Source: Alphaproteobacteria bacterium
GTDB lineage: Bacteria; Pseudomonadota; Alphaproteobacteria; UBA828
Assembly (NCBI GenBank): GCA_011523425.1
Contig: WTGU01000077.1
Location: forward strand, 42,118 to 106,117
Direction of reading: 5' to 3'
Length of the DNA: 64,000 bases
Position 1 is the first letter of the stretch, and each line of letters starts with the position of its first letter. Made by a program: the position numbers and the translations under genes. The notes below the pieces were generated by a model. That model did no database searches. It had not been told where the DNA came from and saw only the letters and a program-made list of their open reading frames with translations. Shown here piece by piece: positions 48,979 through 61,274 of the stretch.

Positions 48979-49779
48979 CTAACCGATCGGCTTCACCGTC
49001 ACGCCGTGGTTGACTGGCCCGTGGCCTGCGCCATAGCCCGGCGCGGCCTCGATCGCCCGCCGCAGGTAGGTCCGCGCCCGCGCCACCGCAGAGACGAGGT
49101 CCATTCCTTGCGCGATTCCGGTCGCGATGGCGGATGCGAGCGTGCAGCCGGTGCCGTGGGTGTGGCGGCTCTCGATCCGGGGCGCCTCGAAGCGCTCGAG
49201 TCCGCCGGGGTGGCTCAGGAGGTCGGTGACCAGGTCCGATTCCAGATGGCCGCCCTTCACCAGCACGGCCTCGGGCCCGAGCCGGTGAATTCGCTCGGCC
49301 GCGCGGGCCATGTCGTCGACCGTGGCGATGGCGAGCCCGGTCAGCCGCTCCGCCTCCGGAATGTTGGGAGTCACCAGGTCGGCCCGGCCGACGAGGCTCG
49401 CGGCGAGCGCGCGCATGGCAGACGGCTCCAGCAGCGCAGCGCCGCCCTTGGCTACCAGTACGGGATCGACCACGAGCGGCACGCCGGCGCCGTGGTCTGC
49501 GGCGGTGTCCGCGATGGCCTCGATGATGGGCTCGCTGTGGATCATCCCGGTCTTGATGCAGTCGGCGCCGATGTCCGCCAGGACCACGCGCATCTGCCGG
49601 GCGACGAACGCCGCCGGTACCGGGTGGACGTCGTGCACGGTGCGGGTATCCTGCGCGGTCAGCGCGGTGACGGCACATGCGGCATAGCCGCCGAGCGCGG
49701 TCACGGTCTTGATGTCGGCCTGAATCCCGGCGCCGCCACCGGAATCGGAGCCGGCGGCGATGAGCACCCGACCCTTCAT
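48979..49779 (-). CDS. thiD: hydroxymethylpyrimidine/phosphomethylpyrimidine kinase
   Basis: A 266-residue ribokinase-fold kinase of thiamine synthesis, phosphorylating HMP and HMP-P. Signatures are [18 protein letters not shown] at the start, [23 protein letters not shown], and the anion-hole motif [16 protein letters not shown]. The start overlaps the glmM stop (ATGA). No thiamine riboswitch is visible, as expected for a gene inside an operon. Confidence 0.96.
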   Translation of the reverse strand: MKGRVLIAAGSDSGGGAGIQADIKTVTALGGYAACAVTALTAQDTRTVHDVHPVPAAFVARQMRVVLADIGADCIKTGMIHSEPIIEAIADTAADHGAGVPLVVDPVLVAKGGAALLEPSAMRALAASLVGRADLVTPNIPEAERLTGLAIATVDDMARAAERIHRLGPEAVLVKGGHLESDLVTDLLSHPGGLERFEAPRIESRHTHGTGCTLASAIATGIAQGMDLVSAVARARTYLRRAIEAAPGYGAGHGPVNHGVTVKPIG

Positions 49780-51185
49780 TGCGCGGCGGCGCCGGTGCGC
49801 TCCCCCGCCTGCTCGGCCGCCTCGATCACGGCGGCGGCGACATCGTCGATCACCGCCGAGACCAGCGCCTCGTCGTCGCCTTCGGCCATCAGGCGGATTA
49901 CCGGCTCGGTGCCGGACGGGCGGACGACGAGGCGGCCGCGTGCGCCGAGCCGTGCCTCGGCCGCTGCGATCGCCGCCTGCGCGCGCGCGCTCCGGAGCGG
50001 ATCCCCGCCCGTGACCCGGACGTTGCGGAGGAGCTGGGGCAGGGCGTCGAAGAGGCGCGTCGCATCGCTCGCCCGGCGCCCGGTTGCCGCCAGGGCCGCC
50101 AAGGTCTGAAGCGCCGCCATCAGGCCGTCCCCGGTGGTCGAGTGGTCGCCGAGCACGATGTGGCCCGACTGCTCGCCGCCCAGGTTGAACCCGTGTCGTC
50201 TCATGTGCTCGACGACGTAGCGGTCGCCGACGCGGGTACGCGCGAGAGCGAGGCCGCTATCCGCCAGGTAGCGTTCGAGCCCCAGATTGGACATGACCGT
50301 CGCGACCACGCCGCCGCCCTTGAGCCGTCCCTCGTCGGCCCAGTGCGAGGCGATCAACGCCATGATGTGGTCGCCGTCGATCTCTTCCCCGTTCTCGTCG
50401 CACATCACCACCCGGTCGGCGTCGCCGTCCAGCGCGATTCCTATGTCGGCGCCGCGCTCGAGCACGGTGCGCGCGAGCAGCGCCGTGTCGGTGGAGCCGC
50501 AGCCCGCGTTGATGTTCAGCCCGTCCGGCTCGGCGCCGATGGTGACGACCTCGGCGCCCAGCTCCCACAGCACCGTAGGCGCCACCTTGTAGGCGGCGCC
50601 GTGGGCGCAGTCGATCACGATGCGGCTGCCCTCCAGTCCGAGCGGCCGCGGAAAGCTGTTCTTGACGAACTCCATGTAGCGGCCCTCGGCATCGTCGAGG
50701 CGCCGCGCGCGGCCGAGCGCTTCCGGCGCCGCCAGCCCCGGCGCGCCGGCGGCGACGCCCGCCTCGATCCGCGCCTCCATCTCGTCGGAGAGCTTGTAGC
50801 CGTCCGGCCCGAAGAGCTTGATTCCGTTGTCGGCGAACGGGTTGTGCGAGGCGGAGATCATCACGCCGAGATCGGCCCTGAGCGCGCGGGTGAGTATTGC
50901 CACGGCAGGCGTCGGCATCGGCCCGACCAGGACGACGTCCATGCCCACCGAGATGAAGCCGGCCGTCAGCGCGGATTCGAACAGGTAGCCCGAGAGCCGC
51001 GTGTCCTTGCCGATGACGATGCGGTGCCGGTGGTCGCCGCGCAGGAAGAGGCCGCCGGCCGCCGCGCCCACCTTCATCACGGTCTCGGCGGTCATCGGCT
51101 CCCGATTCGCGACGCCGCGGATGCCGTCGGTGCCGAAGAGGGGGCGCGGGGTCCCGCGCGCGCCGTCGTCGCTGGCGCGGCTCAT
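49776..51185 (-). CDS. glmM: phosphoglucosamine mutase
   Basis: A 469-residue enzyme that converts glucosamine-6-phosphate to glucosamine-1-phosphate for peptidoglycan and lipopolysaccharide. Visible motifs are [20 protein letters not shown], the phosphoserine loop [17 protein letters not shown], the metal loop [11 protein letters not shown] and the C-terminal phosphate site [15 protein letters not shown] 51185 overlaps the folP stop (ATGA). The N-terminal 13 residues are a minor extension. Confidence 0.97.
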   Translation of the reverse strand: MSRASDDGARGTPRPLFGTDGIRGVANREPMTAETVMKVGAAAGGLFLRGDHRHRIVIGKDTRLSGYLFESALTAGFISVGMDVVLVGPMPTPAVAILTRALRADLGVMISASHNPFADNGIKLFGPDGYKLSDEMEARIEAGVAAGAPGLAAPEALGRARRLDDAEGRYMEFVKNSFPRPLGLEGSRIVIDCAHGAAYKVAPTVLWELGAEVVTIGAEPDGLNINAGCGSTDTALLARTVLERGADIGIALDGDADRVVMCDENGEEIDGDHIMALIASHWADEGRLKGGGVVATVMSNLGLERYLADSGLALARTRVGDRYVVEHMRRHGFNLGGEQSGHIVLGDHSTTGDGLMAALQTLAALAATGRRASDATRLFDALPQLLRNVRVTGGDPLRSARAQAAIAAAEARLGARGRLVVRPSGTEPVIRLMAEGDDEALVSAVIDDVAAAVIEAAEQAGERTGAAAQ

Positions 51186-52294
51186 CGGGGCGTACTCGCC
51201 GCAGCCGAGGCGGGATCGCGAATGCCGCGCCACAGCGCGAGCGCCTGCCGCGTCTCCGCCACGTCGTGGACGCGCAGGATGTGCGCGCCTTCGCCCAGCG
51301 CATGCAGCCCGGCGGCGAGCGAGCCCGGCAGCCGCTCCTTGGGCGCTTCGCCCGCGCTGAGGCGGCCGATGAAGCTCTTGCGCGAGACGCCGGTCAGCAG
51401 CGGGCAGCCGAGGCCGTGGAAGAGCGCGCAATCGCGCAGGATCTCCAGGTTGTGGCGCGCGGTCTTGCCGAAGCCGATGCCGGGATCGACGATGAGCCTC
51501 TCGCGCGGGATCCCGGCCGCCTCGGCCGCGCGAACGTGCGCTGCGAGCGCGTCGAAGACGTCGAGGCTCGCGTCGACGTAGCGCGGCTCCCGCTGCATCG
51601 TCTCCGGCGTCCCCCGCATGTGGACGAGCACGGCCCACGCACGATGCCGGGCGACGACCGCGCGGGCCCGACCGTCGTGGCCGAGCGCGCTGACGTCGTT
51701 CACGATGCGGGCGCCGGCCGAGAGCGCGGCGTCCATCACCGCGGCGCGGCGGGTGTCGACGGAAACGAGAATCCCGGCCCCGGCGAGCGCGCGCACCACC
51801 GGCAGCACCCGGCGCATCTCCTCTTCCTCGCTTGGCGGCCGCGAACCGGGGCGGGTCGATTCGCCGCCCACGTCGACGATGTCCGCGCCGGCCTCGGCCA
51901 TGGCTCGGCCGTGCGCGATCGCATCCCGCTCGGCGGCATGGTCGCCGCCGTCGGAGAAGCTGTCGGGCGTCACGTTGAGGACGCCCATCAGCCGCGGCCG
52001 GTCGAGCGCAAGCCCGCCGACCGGGCCGCGCGGCGCGGCGAGGCGGGCGTCGAGCGCGGCGATGTCGTCTGCGACGCCCGGGGCGTTCTTCTCGGCCCAG
52101 CGGGCGAGCACGGCATGCTGCAGCCGCACACGCCTGCGCTCGGGCCGGCCGCGGAACAGCACGTCCACCAGGTCGAAGGCGAGCGTGGCGCCGGCGGTCG
52201 GGTTGCAGGGCCTGAGGTAGACGGAGCCTTCGCGCGGCTCCGGCTGGGCGCCTTCCTCGGACGCCGACGGCTCTCTTAGGGGAACTGCCGGCAT
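51182..52294 (-). CDS. folP: dihydropteroate synthase
   Basis: A 370-residue folate-pathway enzyme that joins hydroxymethyl-dihydropterin pyrophosphate with p-aminobenzoate. The catalytic domain begins near residue 100 with [17 protein letters not shown]. It continues with [48 protein letters not shown] and VSRKSFIG. An N-terminal extension of about 100 residues ([20 protein letters not shown]) is unusual against short enterobacterial FolP but seems normal for this lineage. ATG 52294 starts just after the ftsH stop; a longer in-frame start inside ftsH is less likely. Confidence 0.95.
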   Translation of the reverse strand: MPAVPLREPSASEEGAQPEPREGSVYLRPCNPTAGATLAFDLVDVLFRGRPERRRVRLQHAVLARWAEKNAPGVADDIAALDARLAAPRGPVGGLALDRPRLMGVLNVTPDSFSDGGDHAAERDAIAHGRAMAEAGADIVDVGGESTRPGSRPPSEEEEMRRVLPVVRALAGAGILVSVDTRRAAVMDAALSAGARIVNDVSALGHDGRARAVVARHRAWAVLVHMRGTPETMQREPRYVDASLDVFDALAAHVRAAEAAGIPRERLIVDPGIGFGKTARHNLEILRDCALFHGLGCPLLTGVSRKSFIGRLSAGEAPKERLPGSLAAGLHALGEGAHILRVHDVAETRQALALWRGIRDPASAAASTPR

Positions 52295-52310
52295 GACAGC
52301 CGGGCCGGGA

Positions 52311-54239
<1,929 letters not shown>

Positions 54240-54322
54240 CGCTCGGCCTCCGGTCGTTCGTGCGCCCGCCGCCTGCAGGCGCTTCAACTATTGCCGCGGT
54301 CAAGTACTGGCCGCCCGTGCGC

Positions 54323-54349
54323 CCAGTGTACGCCGCGCATCCAGTGTAC
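54323..54349. repeat. direct repeat CCAGTGTAC upstream of ftsH
   Basis: Two exact copies of a 9-base word lie at 54323-54331 and 54341-54349, 18 bases apart start to start, in the 122-base tilS-ftsH gap. On the transcribed (minus) strand each reads GTACACTGG. Spacing close to two helical turns suggests tandem protein binding near the ftsH promoter. This is inference; the repeat itself is seen. Confidence 0.5.
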
Positions 54350-54361
54350 ACGACAATGACT

Positions 54362-55825
54362 TCACGGGCGATCAATAGTCTCGTCACTGCTTTCTTCCTG
54401 TTCCGGCAGAACGCGGAGCGTCGCCGGAAGACCGGATGCCAGGGGATGCGCGGGCCGGAACGACGCCGTGAAGGCTGCGGCGCCGCCGCTCTCGTCCTGC
54501 TCCACTCTCCTCGTGAACTGCAGGTGGGGTGCGGAGAGCGGGCCGTCAAGGTCGAACAGCGCCGGCAATGCCGGCCGCGCCGGCGCCGGAATGTGATCGG
54601 TCCGCAGCGACATGCCGGCATCGCGTGCCAGCGCGCGCGCGCGGGCGAGCCCGTCGAGCCCGAGTCGACGCACGACGAACGGTCCCGGCCCGGCGGCGCG
54701 GCCGAGGGCGGCGACGAAGCGGCGGTCCCAGAGAACACTCTCGCCCGGCGCGAGCGGACGCACCTCTGCCGCCGCCGCCGGCTCGCGACAGACGATGAGC
54801 CTGCCGTCCCGGGGGACGACGCGGCAGCCGCCGAGCGTGGCGGCGCTGCCGCGCTCGCCGAGCACGCGGTCCGCAAGCCGTTCCAGCCGCTTCAGCCGCG
54901 GCGGATGGGGGGCGCCGGAGACCGTGGTGACGGCGCAGCCGAGCGCGCGAAGCGCCAGCCCCGGCGGCGCCCGGCGCAAGGCGTCCGGATCGAGGGTCAC
55001 GAAGCCCGCCGGCGAGGGGTGCGCGCAGACGGCCAGCAGGTCGCCGGCGAGTCGGTCGAGCGCGGCCCGGTCGCGCGCGGCCCGGCCTGCGCTCCGCGCC
55101 AGCCGCGCGGCGCTCAGCCCTTCCGCCCCGAGATGCGCCAGCGCGCGAGCAAGACGCGGTCGCGCATGGTGCACGTCGCGGTTGGACCGGTCGTCGATCC
55201 AGGGCTGGTTCCGGCGGGCCAGTGTCGCCCTGACCGCCTCGCGCGGCACGGGAAGGAGGGGGCGAAGCAGGCGGACGCCGCCGCCCGCCGGCTCCAGCGC
55301 CAGGCGAACGGGTGCCATGGCCGCGAGCCCGTCGATGCCGCTCCCCCGGACGAGCCGCTGCAGCGCCGTCTCCGCCTGATCCTCCCGCTGGTGGCCGAGC
55401 AGAAGGTGGAGCACGCGCGCACGCCGGCACCAGCCGGTGAGCAGCGCAAGGCGCGCGACCCGTGCTTCCTCCTGAATCCGGCTGCGGCGCCGGGTGCCGC
55501 GCCAGCGCAGCGTGCTGTGGGCGATGCCGCGGGCGGCGAGCCAGCGCCCCACCTGGCGTGCCTCGGCCCCAGACTCCGGGCGCAGGCGATGATCGACCGT
55601 CAGCGCGTGGACCGTGCCGTCGCGCGCCCGCGCCCAGCGATCGGCGAGCAGACAGAGGGCCAGGCTGTCGCAGCCGCCGGACACGGCGACGGCAATCCGG
55701 GGCCTTGGCTCGAACGGGCCGAGCGGCGCCATGAGTGCCTCGAATGCGGCCGAATCGACCGGTGTGGCAGTAAGAGACGCGCTCTCCGGCGGGACGATGC
55801 GGGGCACGGTCACGCGCGGAGACAC
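54362..55825 (-). CDS. tilS: tRNA(Ile)-lysidine synthase
   Basis: A protein of about 487 residues that modifies C34 of the AUA-reading tRNA-Ile to lysidine. The PP-loop AVAVSGGCDSLALCLLADRW (near 40-60) and DHRLRPESGAEA are clear, as is HLLLGHQREDQAETALQRLV. The C-terminal half is poorly conserved, as is usual. The start is probably GTG 55825, just after the cpoB stop; GTG 55813 and 55807 are alternatives. The position before ftsH is typical. Confidence 0.93.
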   Translation of the reverse strand: MSPRVTVPRIVPPESASLTATPVDSAAFEALMAPLGPFEPRPRIAVAVSGGCDSLALCLLADRWARARDGTVHALTVDHRLRPESGAEARQVGRWLAARGIAHSTLRWRGTRRRSRIQEEARVARLALLTGWCRRARVLHLLLGHQREDQAETALQRLVRGSGIDGLAAMAPVRLALEPAGGGVRLLRPLLPVPREAVRATLARRNQPWIDDRSNRDVHHARPRLARALAHLGAEGLSAARLARSAGRAARDRAALDRLAGDLLAVCAHPSPAGFVTLDPDALRRAPPGLALRALGCAVTTVSGAPHPPRLKRLERLADRVLGERGSAATLGGCRVVPRDGRLIVCREPAAAAEVRPLAPGESVLWDRRFVAALGRAAGPGPFVVRRLGLDGLARARALARDAGMSLRTDHIPAPARPALPALFDLDGPLSAPHLQFTRRVEQDESGGAAAFTASFRPAHPLASGLPATLRVLPEQEESSDETIDRP

Positions 55826-55836
55826 CCCGGCCGCGC

Positions 55837-56877
55837 TCAGGGGCAGTTCGCCTGCCGCTGCCCCTGCTGCGCCGCCCGGCGGATATTGAGCGGCGGGTCG
55901 GGAAAGGTCTGCTCGAGCTGCGCGAAGGTCCGGCAGGCCTCGTCGCTGCGTTCCAGCCTGATCAGTGTCATGCCGAGCTTGACCATGTTGTCGGGTGCCT
56001 TGCGGCCCCCCGGGAAGTCTCGCAGGTTGAGGGCGTAGCAGCGCGCCGCCTCGCCGAACATCTTCCGGGCGTAGAGCGTCTCGCAGCGCCAGTAGCTCGC
56101 GTTGGGCGCCAGCTCGTGCGCGGGATGGATCTCGAGGAAGCGCGTGAGCGCGTCGTACGCCTCCTGGAAGCCGCCGGCTTCGAGGATCGCGAACGCCTCC
56201 TTGTACCGCTCGTCGGGCGTCAGCGCCCGTTCCGGCTCGCCGCCCGCCGGCTCGTCGGCCGGAATGAGGCCGAGGGTCTCGACGGAGCTCGACGGCCCGT
56301 CGCCGGCCGGCCCGTCGGGCTCGATGCCGGCAACGACCTGGCCGGTCGCGGGCTCTGCCGTGGGCCCGTCGCCGGTGGCGGCGGCGGATGCCGTGCCGGA
56401 TACCTGCCCCGGTCCCCGCTCGAGAGCGGACAGCCTGAAGTCCACATCGGCGACGAGCCGTTCGATGCGGCCCTCGATTCGCCGCAGCTTGTTGTCGAGC
56501 TCTTCGAAGCGGCCGGTGACCACCCGCCGCCACTCCCTGGTCTCGTCGATGGCGGTCTCGAGCTCGGCCAGTCTCCGGCTGTTCCGCTCCCCCATCGCGT
56601 CGTTCGGCACGGCCTGGGGCGCGACGGCCTTCGGCTCGGCGCGGGTGTGAACCACCCTCTCCAGATCGGCGAGCTGCGCGCGCAGGCTGACGACCTGGTT
56701 CTTCAGTTCATTGATCTGGCTGTTGAGATGGGCAGGGGACTGGGCATCCGCCGTGGTCGCGCCCAGCGTTGCCGCCAGCACCGCGATCACGACCAGCGCC
56801 GTCGCTGGCCACGCCCTCGTGCGCCGCCGCCCGGGTCTCGCCGCCCCGTCCGACGAGGCGGCCGCGTTACCGCGCAT
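55837..56877 (-). CDS. cpoB: Tol-Pal system coordinator CpoB (YbgF)
   Basis: A 346-residue periplasmic protein. An N-terminal signal/anchor (ARPGRRRTRAWPATALVVIA, cleavage near ADAQ) is followed by a coiled coil (HLNSQINELKNQVVSLRAQL) and a long low-complexity linker. A second heptad region (RRIEGRIERLVADVDFRL) and a C-terminal TPR domain (LTPDERYKEAFAILEAGGFQ onward) follow. It links the Tol-Pal machine to cell-wall synthesis at division. It starts 22 bases after pal. Confidence 0.94.
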   Translation of the reverse strand: MRGNAAASSDGAARPGRRRTRAWPATALVVIAVLAATLGATTADAQSPAHLNSQINELKNQVVSLRAQLADLERVVHTRAEPKAVAPQAVPNDAMGERNSRRLAELETAIDETREWRRVVTGRFEELDNKLRRIEGRIERLVADVDFRLSALERGPGQVSGTASAAATGDGPTAEPATGQVVAGIEPDGPAGDGPSSSVETLGLIPADEPAGGEPERALTPDERYKEAFAILEAGGFQEAYDALTRFLEIHPAHELAPNASYWRCETLYARKMFGEAARCYALNLRDFPGGRKAPDNMVKLGMTLIRLERSDEACRTFAQLEQTFPDPPLNIRRAAQQGQRQANCP

Positions 56878-56899
56878 CGCCCGTCCGACTCCCGTCCGG

Positions 56900-57463
56900 C
56901 TAGTTCAGCTCCTTGACCGAGACGGCGCGCCGGTTGAGAGCCCACGCCTCCTCGTTGTGATCGAGGGCATAGGGCCGTTCCTTGCCGTACGAGATCGTCG
57001 TCAGGCGCGACGGCGCGATGCCCTGGGTGATCAGATACTCACGCACGGCGTTGGCGCGGCGCTCGCCGAGCGCGAGGTTGTATTCCCGCGTTCCCCGCTC
57101 GTCGCAATGGCCCTCGATGATCAGGGAGTTCTCCGGGAACAGCCTGAGCCATTCGGCCTGTCGCTCCAGCGTCCGGCGTGCATCCGCGTCGAGGACGGCG
57201 CTGTCGAGCGCGAAGAAGACGCGGTCGCCGACCCTCTGAACCAGATCCTGGTGCGATCCCGGCTCCGGCAGGGCCGGATCGGGGGGTTCTGCCAGCGGTT
57301 CCTCGGGCTCCACGACGACGACCTCCGGCTCAGGGGCCGCCGGCTCAAGTTCCTGTTGGAGCTCGACACCTTCGCTCACGGCGGAGCTGTCTTCCTCGGG
57401 CGTGCTCTCGCATGCAGCCAGGGCGAACACCGCCACAAGCGGCACGATCAGTCTCAGTCGCAT
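56900..57463 (-). CDS. pal: peptidoglycan-associated lipoprotein Pal
   Basis: A 187-residue outer-membrane lipoprotein. The lipobox is FALAAC (Cys18), followed by an acidic Pro/Glu-rich linker (about 19-70) and an OmpA-like peptidoglycan-binding domain. Domain motifs are RVFFALDSAVLD, IEGHCDERGTREYNLALGER and RANAVREYLI. Together with TolQRAB it keeps the outer membrane attached during constriction. Confidence 0.97.
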   Translation of the reverse strand: MRLRLIVPLVAVFALAACESTPEEDSSAVSEGVELQQELEPAAPEPEVVVVEPEEPLAEPPDPALPEPGSHQDLVQRVGDRVFFALDSAVLDADARRTLERQAEWLRLFPENSLIIEGHCDERGTREYNLALGERRANAVREYLITQGIAPSRLTTISYGKERPYALDHNEEAWALNRRAVSVKELN

Positions 57464-57671
57464 TCAGACGCTCTCCTTCATCAATGAGCGGGGAGCGGGA
57501 CCCTCGAGGTCCCGTCCAAGTCCGGCCGGCTTCCCACCGATCATCAGGCGACAGAGCGCGGCACAAAGCATTTCGGAACGCCGCGGAACGGGGCCGCTGC
57601 CATGGCGGCGGCCACAATGGAAATCGAGGCGACTATAGCTTTGCGTCATGACCCTATCAACGGCAGCCATG
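57464..57671 (-). other. tolB-pal intergenic region
   Basis: This 208-base gap between tolB and pal is long for the cluster and may contain a separate pal promoter. The pal leader holds a GGAGAG near the ATG. I see no small ORF or strong hairpin. Confidence 0.4.
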
Positions 57672-59024
57672 CTAATTCAGCGGTGACCAGGCGGGATCCG
57701 ATGCCGCCGTGCTGGTAAACAGGATGCGCTCGTTCCGCCCCGTCAGGTCGATGGTCACCAGCTCGGCGCTGTCGGGATCCCGCGAGCTGGAGCGGAAGAA
57801 CATGAGCACGCGGCCGTTGGGCGCCCAGGTCGGGCCCTCGACCAGATAGTCCCGCGACAGGATTCGCTCGCCTGTGCCGTCGGGGCCGATGACGCCGATC
57901 GAGAATTGGCCGCGGTGGCTCTTGGTGAACGCGATCAGGTCGCCGCGTGGCGACCACACCGGAGTCCCGTAGCGCCCTTCGCCGAAGGTGATGCGGCGCA
58001 CGTCGCTGCCGTCGCGCCGCATGACGTAGATCTGCTGGCTCCCGCCCCGGTCCGACTCGAAGGCGACGAATTCCCCGTCGGGCGAATAGCAGGGCGCGGT
58101 CTCGATGGCCGGGTTGTCGGTGAGCTGCGTGACCCCGCGCGAGCGCAGGTCCATCTCGTAGATGTCGGAATTGCCGTTGCGCGCGAAGGTCATGATGACT
58201 TTGTTGCCGTCGGGCGAGAAGCGCGGCGCGAAGGTCATGCCCGGAAAATCGCCGAGCACCTCCACCTGGCCCGTGTCGATCTGGCGCAGATACACCTTGG
58301 GCACCCCGCGCTCGTAGGAGAGATAGGTGATCTCCGGAGCGGTCGGCGAGAAGCGGGGAGTCAACACCAGATGCTCGCCGTCCGAGAGGTAATGCAGGTT
58401 GTGGCCGTCCTGATCCATGATCGCCAAGCGTTTGATTCGCCGGTCCGGCGGTCCGGTCTCGGCGATGTAGACGATGCGGGTGTTGAAGTAGCCGCTCTCG
58501 CCGGTCAGCCGCTCGTAGATCTTGTCGGACATGGTGTGGGCGATGGGTCGCCAGGCATCGGCCCCGCCGCTCAGCTTCAGCCCCACCAGCTGCTGCTCCG
58601 CGAACACGTCCCAGAGGCGGAACTCGACGGTGAGCCGCCCGGCGCCGCTCGGTACGACGCGGCCCGTCACCAGCGCCTGCGCGTTGATGATCCGCCAGTC
58701 CTGGAAGCGCGGCCGCACCGCCATTCCCTCCGGCTGGCCGATGAAGGCCGCCGGGTCGAGCGGGCGGAAGAGGCCGGAGCGCTCCAGGTTGCGGGTGATG
58801 ATCTCGGTGATCCTGCGGCCGACCTTCGCATCCGCCTCGCTCTCGCCGGCGAGGTCGACGAGCGCGATGGGCAGAGGGTCCGCGTGGCCGCGCGTGATGT
58901 CCACCCTGAGCTCGTCGCTCTCGTCGCTGGCGGTGGCGGCGGCCGCGAGGATCGTCAGCGCGAGGACGAGGGCGGCAGGCAGGGCCAGGGCGCGGTGCAC
59001 CGTGCGCGCAATCGGTCCGCTCAT
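57672..59024 (-). CDS. tolB: Tol-Pal system protein TolB
   Basis: A 450-residue periplasmic beta-propeller. A signal peptide ending near ATAS is followed by the N-terminal domain ([40 protein letters not shown]). WD40-like/PD40 repeats then recur as [17 protein letters not shown] and [23 protein letters not shown] 59024 is favoured by CGAGAG 6 bases upstream; the in-frame ATG 59042 has no such site. Confidence 0.96.
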   Translation of the reverse strand: MSGPIARTVHRALALPAALVLALTILAAAATASDESDELRVDITRGHADPLPIALVDLAGESEADAKVGRRITEIITRNLERSGLFRPLDPAAFIGQPEGMAVRPRFQDWRIINAQALVTGRVVPSGAGRLTVEFRLWDVFAEQQLVGLKLSGGADAWRPIAHTMSDKIYERLTGESGYFNTRIVYIAETGPPDRRIKRLAIMDQDGHNLHYLSDGEHLVLTPRFSPTAPEITYLSYERGVPKVYLRQIDTGQVEVLGDFPGMTFAPRFSPDGNKVIMTFARNGNSDIYEMDLRSRGVTQLTDNPAIETAPCYSPDGEFVAFESDRGGSQQIYVMRRDGSDVRRITFGEGRYGTPVWSPRGDLIAFTKSHRGQFSIGVIGPDGTGERILSRDYLVEGPTWAPNGRVLMFFRSSSRDPDSAELVTIDLTGRNERILFTSTAASDPAWSPLN

Positions 59025-59095
59025 TGTCAGCTCTCGTCTCATCGTCGCACCGTTGCTTCCTGTCCTTCGATTGGGCCCAAATTATGGCAGACGCC

Positions 59096-60073
59096 TCATA
59101 CCGGCGGTGTAAAGGTCATCGTGATGTTCCGCCAACCTTCGTAGGTGTCCACATGCTCCGTCAAGAACCGGAAGGGACTGGCCTGCAATACGGCCCGACG
59201 GGCGCTTTCCGCCATGGTGCGGTAATTGGCTCCCTCGCCCGCGTCGACGATCTCCACGTGGCGGACGGAGCCGTCCTGCGCCAACCGGATCCGTAGCGTC
59301 ACGATCAGTTCGTCGGCATCGAGGGCCCCGGCCGGGACGTTCCACTTCGTCTCGACCTCCTGCCTGATCCTGTCGGCGATGGTCTGCCGCCAGAGTCCGC
59401 TCAACAGCGCCGGCGTTTCGGCTTCGGCGGGCGCGGTGTCCTCCGGGCCTGCGAGTTCCTCCAGCAGGTCATCGAAGGGTTTCTCCTCCTCTTTCGTCGC
59501 CTTCGGCGGTGCAGGCGGCGGCGAAGGCTCCTCGTCGGTGAGGTCGCGCAGCAGCGTCTCGAAGCTCGGCTTCTTCACGGGCGGCTTGACGAGCGGCAGG
59601 GGCGGGGGGTCTTCCGCCGCAACGGGCTCGGGTGCAGGGGCAGGCTCCGGCGCGGGTTCGGGCACCGGTTCGACGACAGGCTCCGGTTCGGGCTCCGGCT
59701 CTGGCTCGACGACCGGCTCGGGTTCCACCACCGGCTCGGGTATCGGTTCCGGCTCCGGTTCGATGACCGGTTCCGGGTCCAGCGCGGCGACCACCGCCGG
59801 CTCGGGTTCGGGCTCCGGCTGCGGCTCGACGACCGGCTCAGGCACCGGCTCGACCACCGGCTCCGGTTCCACGACGGGCTCCGGTTCGGGCTCGGGCGGC
59901 GGGGCCGGCTCGGGCGCGCTCGCCTCGTCGGCGATCTCGACCAGGCTGACGACGATCGGACGATCCTCGGGCACAAGCGCATCGCTCTCGAACACCTGCG
60001 GCAGACCCAGCACCGCGGCCACGATCACGCCGACATGCAGAAGGCCGGAGAAGAGCCAGCCACGCTTACTCAT
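59096..60073 (-). CDS. tolA: Tol-Pal system protein TolA, Pro/Glu-rich form
   Basis: A 325-residue energy-transducing protein. The N-terminal membrane anchor is [20 protein letters not shown] (6-25). The usual Lys/Ala-rich helical middle domain is replaced by about 100 residues of Pro/Glu/Val repeats (54-150). After a second linker comes the TolA/TonB-type C-terminal domain ([20 protein letters not shown] to the end). The start overlaps tolR by eight bases. Confidence 0.92.
   Translation of the reverse strand: MSKRGWLFSGLLHVGVIVAAVLGLPQVFESDALVPEDRPIVVSLVEIADEASAPEPAPPPEPEPEPVVEPEPVVEPVPEPVVEPQPEPEPEPAVVAALDPEPVIEPEPEPIPEPVVEPEPVVEPEPEPEPEPVVEPVPEPAPEPAPAPEPVAAEDPPPLPLVKPPVKKPSFETLLRDLTDEEPSPPPAPPKATKEEEKPFDDLLEELAGPEDTAPAEAETPALLSGLWRQTIADRIRQEVETKWNVPAGALDADELIVTLRIRLAQDGSVRHVEIVDAGEGANYRTMAESARRAVLQASPFRFLTEHVDTYEGWRNITMTFTPPV
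59624..59914 (-). repeat. tandem Pro-Glu-Val repeat region inside tolA
   Basis: Irregular tandem units such as [18 protein letters not shown] and EPEPEP run over residues 54-150 and are mirrored by repeated gg.tc.gg.tc words in the DNA. Such PEP-rich stretches form stiff extended rods, in keeping with a periplasm-spanning role. Slippage could change its length between strains. Confidence 0.85.
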
Positions 60074-60530
60074 CGGCCTCGTCGTCGTCCGCTTGGCGCC
60101 GATCCGTCACCAGCGCGACATTGTTGAAGCCCGCGCCGTTGAGCGCGCCCATGACCTCCATCACCCGCCCGTAGGCGATGTCGCGGTCGCCCCGGATGAA
60201 GATGCGCACGTCGGGTCGGCGCTCGGTGATCGCCCGGAGCTTGGGGATCAGATCCCCGACCTCCACCTCGGTCTCCTGAAGATAGGTGGTGCCGTCGCGG
60301 GTGATCGTGATCGACAGCGGCTCGTCGTCGCCGGAAATGGGCGGCGAGTCGGTCTCCGGCAGGTCGACCTCGACGCCGACCGTGAGCAGGGGCGCTGTGA
60401 TCATGAAGATGACCAGGAGCACGAGCATCACGTCGACGAACGGGGTCACGTTGATCTCGCTCATCGGCGCCCGCCGCCGGCGTCCGCTGCGCATGCGTCC
60501 GGCGAATGCCCGCTGCCGCGCGGTCGCCAT
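60066..60530 (-). CDS. tolR: Tol-Pal system protein TolR (ExbD family)
   Basis: A 154-residue inner-membrane protein: a basic N-terminus, [20 protein letters not shown] with the conserved proton-path Asp in VDVMLVLL, one membrane segment, then the periplasmic domain ([20 protein letters not shown]). It stays with TolQ to form the ion-driven motor for TolA. The ATG overlaps the tolQ stop by one base. Confidence 0.96.
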   Translation of the reverse strand: MATARQRAFAGRMRSGRRRRAPMSEINVTPFVDVMLVLLVIFMITAPLLTVGVEVDLPETDSPPISGDDEPLSITITRDGTTYLQETEVEVGDLIPKLRAITERRPDVRIFIRGDRDIAYGRVMEVMGALNGAGFNNVALVTDRRQADDDEADE

Positions 60531-61264
60531 CAGCCGGCGTGCTCCTCCAGCTGGCGGCCGAGAAGGGCGCGGAACTCGGTGCCGAACGCCTCAAGCCGGC
60601 CGGCATAGCGATCGAGGTCGCTGCTGAGCTTGTTGTAGGCCACGACCGCCGGTATCGCGGCGACCAGGCCGAGCGCGGTCGCGAACAATGCCTCGGCGAT
60701 GCCGGGCGCGACCACGGCGAGCGAGGTGTCCTTGCTTGCCGCGATCGACTGGAAGCTGTTCATGATCCCCCAGACGGTGCCGAAGAGGCCGACGAACGGT
60801 GCCGTCGCGCCCACCGTGGCGAGGAAGCCGAGATAGCGCTCGAGCTGGTCGAGCTCCCGGTTGAGCGCCGCGTCCATGGCATAGGAGATGCGGCGCTGGA
60901 GGCCCTCCAGCCGGTCGGCGGAGAGATGGGTGCCGCGGCTCGCGAACCGACGCCACTCATCCATCGCCGAGATGAACAGCACCGTCATCGGGTGGCTGCG
61001 CTGCCCGTCGATGTCCTCGTAGAGCTGATCGAGCGAGCCCCCCGACCAGAAGGCGGTCTCGAACTCCACGGCCAGCTTGCGCGCACGGGCATAGCGGAGC
61101 GACTTGTCGAAGATGATCGCCCAGCTCCACAGCGATGCGATCAGGAGGACGACGATCACCGCCTTGACGATGATGTCGGCCTGTAGGAACAGGCCCCAGA
61201 GCGAGAAGTCCTCGGCCACCGCGTTGGCGCCGATCTCGACGGCGTGCAAAAGGTCGGATTCCAT
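60530..61264 (-). CDS. tolQ: Tol-Pal system protein TolQ (ExbB family)
   Basis: A 244-residue inner-membrane protein with three membrane segments (about 28-50, 140-160 and 175-195). The signatures are GATAPFVGLFGTVWGIMNSF and ALFATALGLVAAIPAVVAYN. It surrounds TolR and uses the proton gradient. It follows ybgC after 10 bases. Confidence 0.97.
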   Translation of the reverse strand: MESDLLHAVEIGANAVAEDFSLWGLFLQADIIVKAVIVVLLIASLWSWAIIFDKSLRYARARKLAVEFETAFWSGGSLDQLYEDIDGQRSHPMTVLFISAMDEWRRFASRGTHLSADRLEGLQRRISYAMDAALNRELDQLERYLGFLATVGATAPFVGLFGTVWGIMNSFQSIAASKDTSLAVVAPGIAEALFATALGLVAAIPAVVAYNKLSSDLDRYAGRLEAFGTEFRALLGRQLEEHAG

Positions 61265-61274
61265 GCTGTCTCCG

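Noticed and set aside
48979..49779. TPP riboswitch controlling thiD
   Set aside because: thiD starts inside the end of glmM, leaving no leader for a riboswitch.
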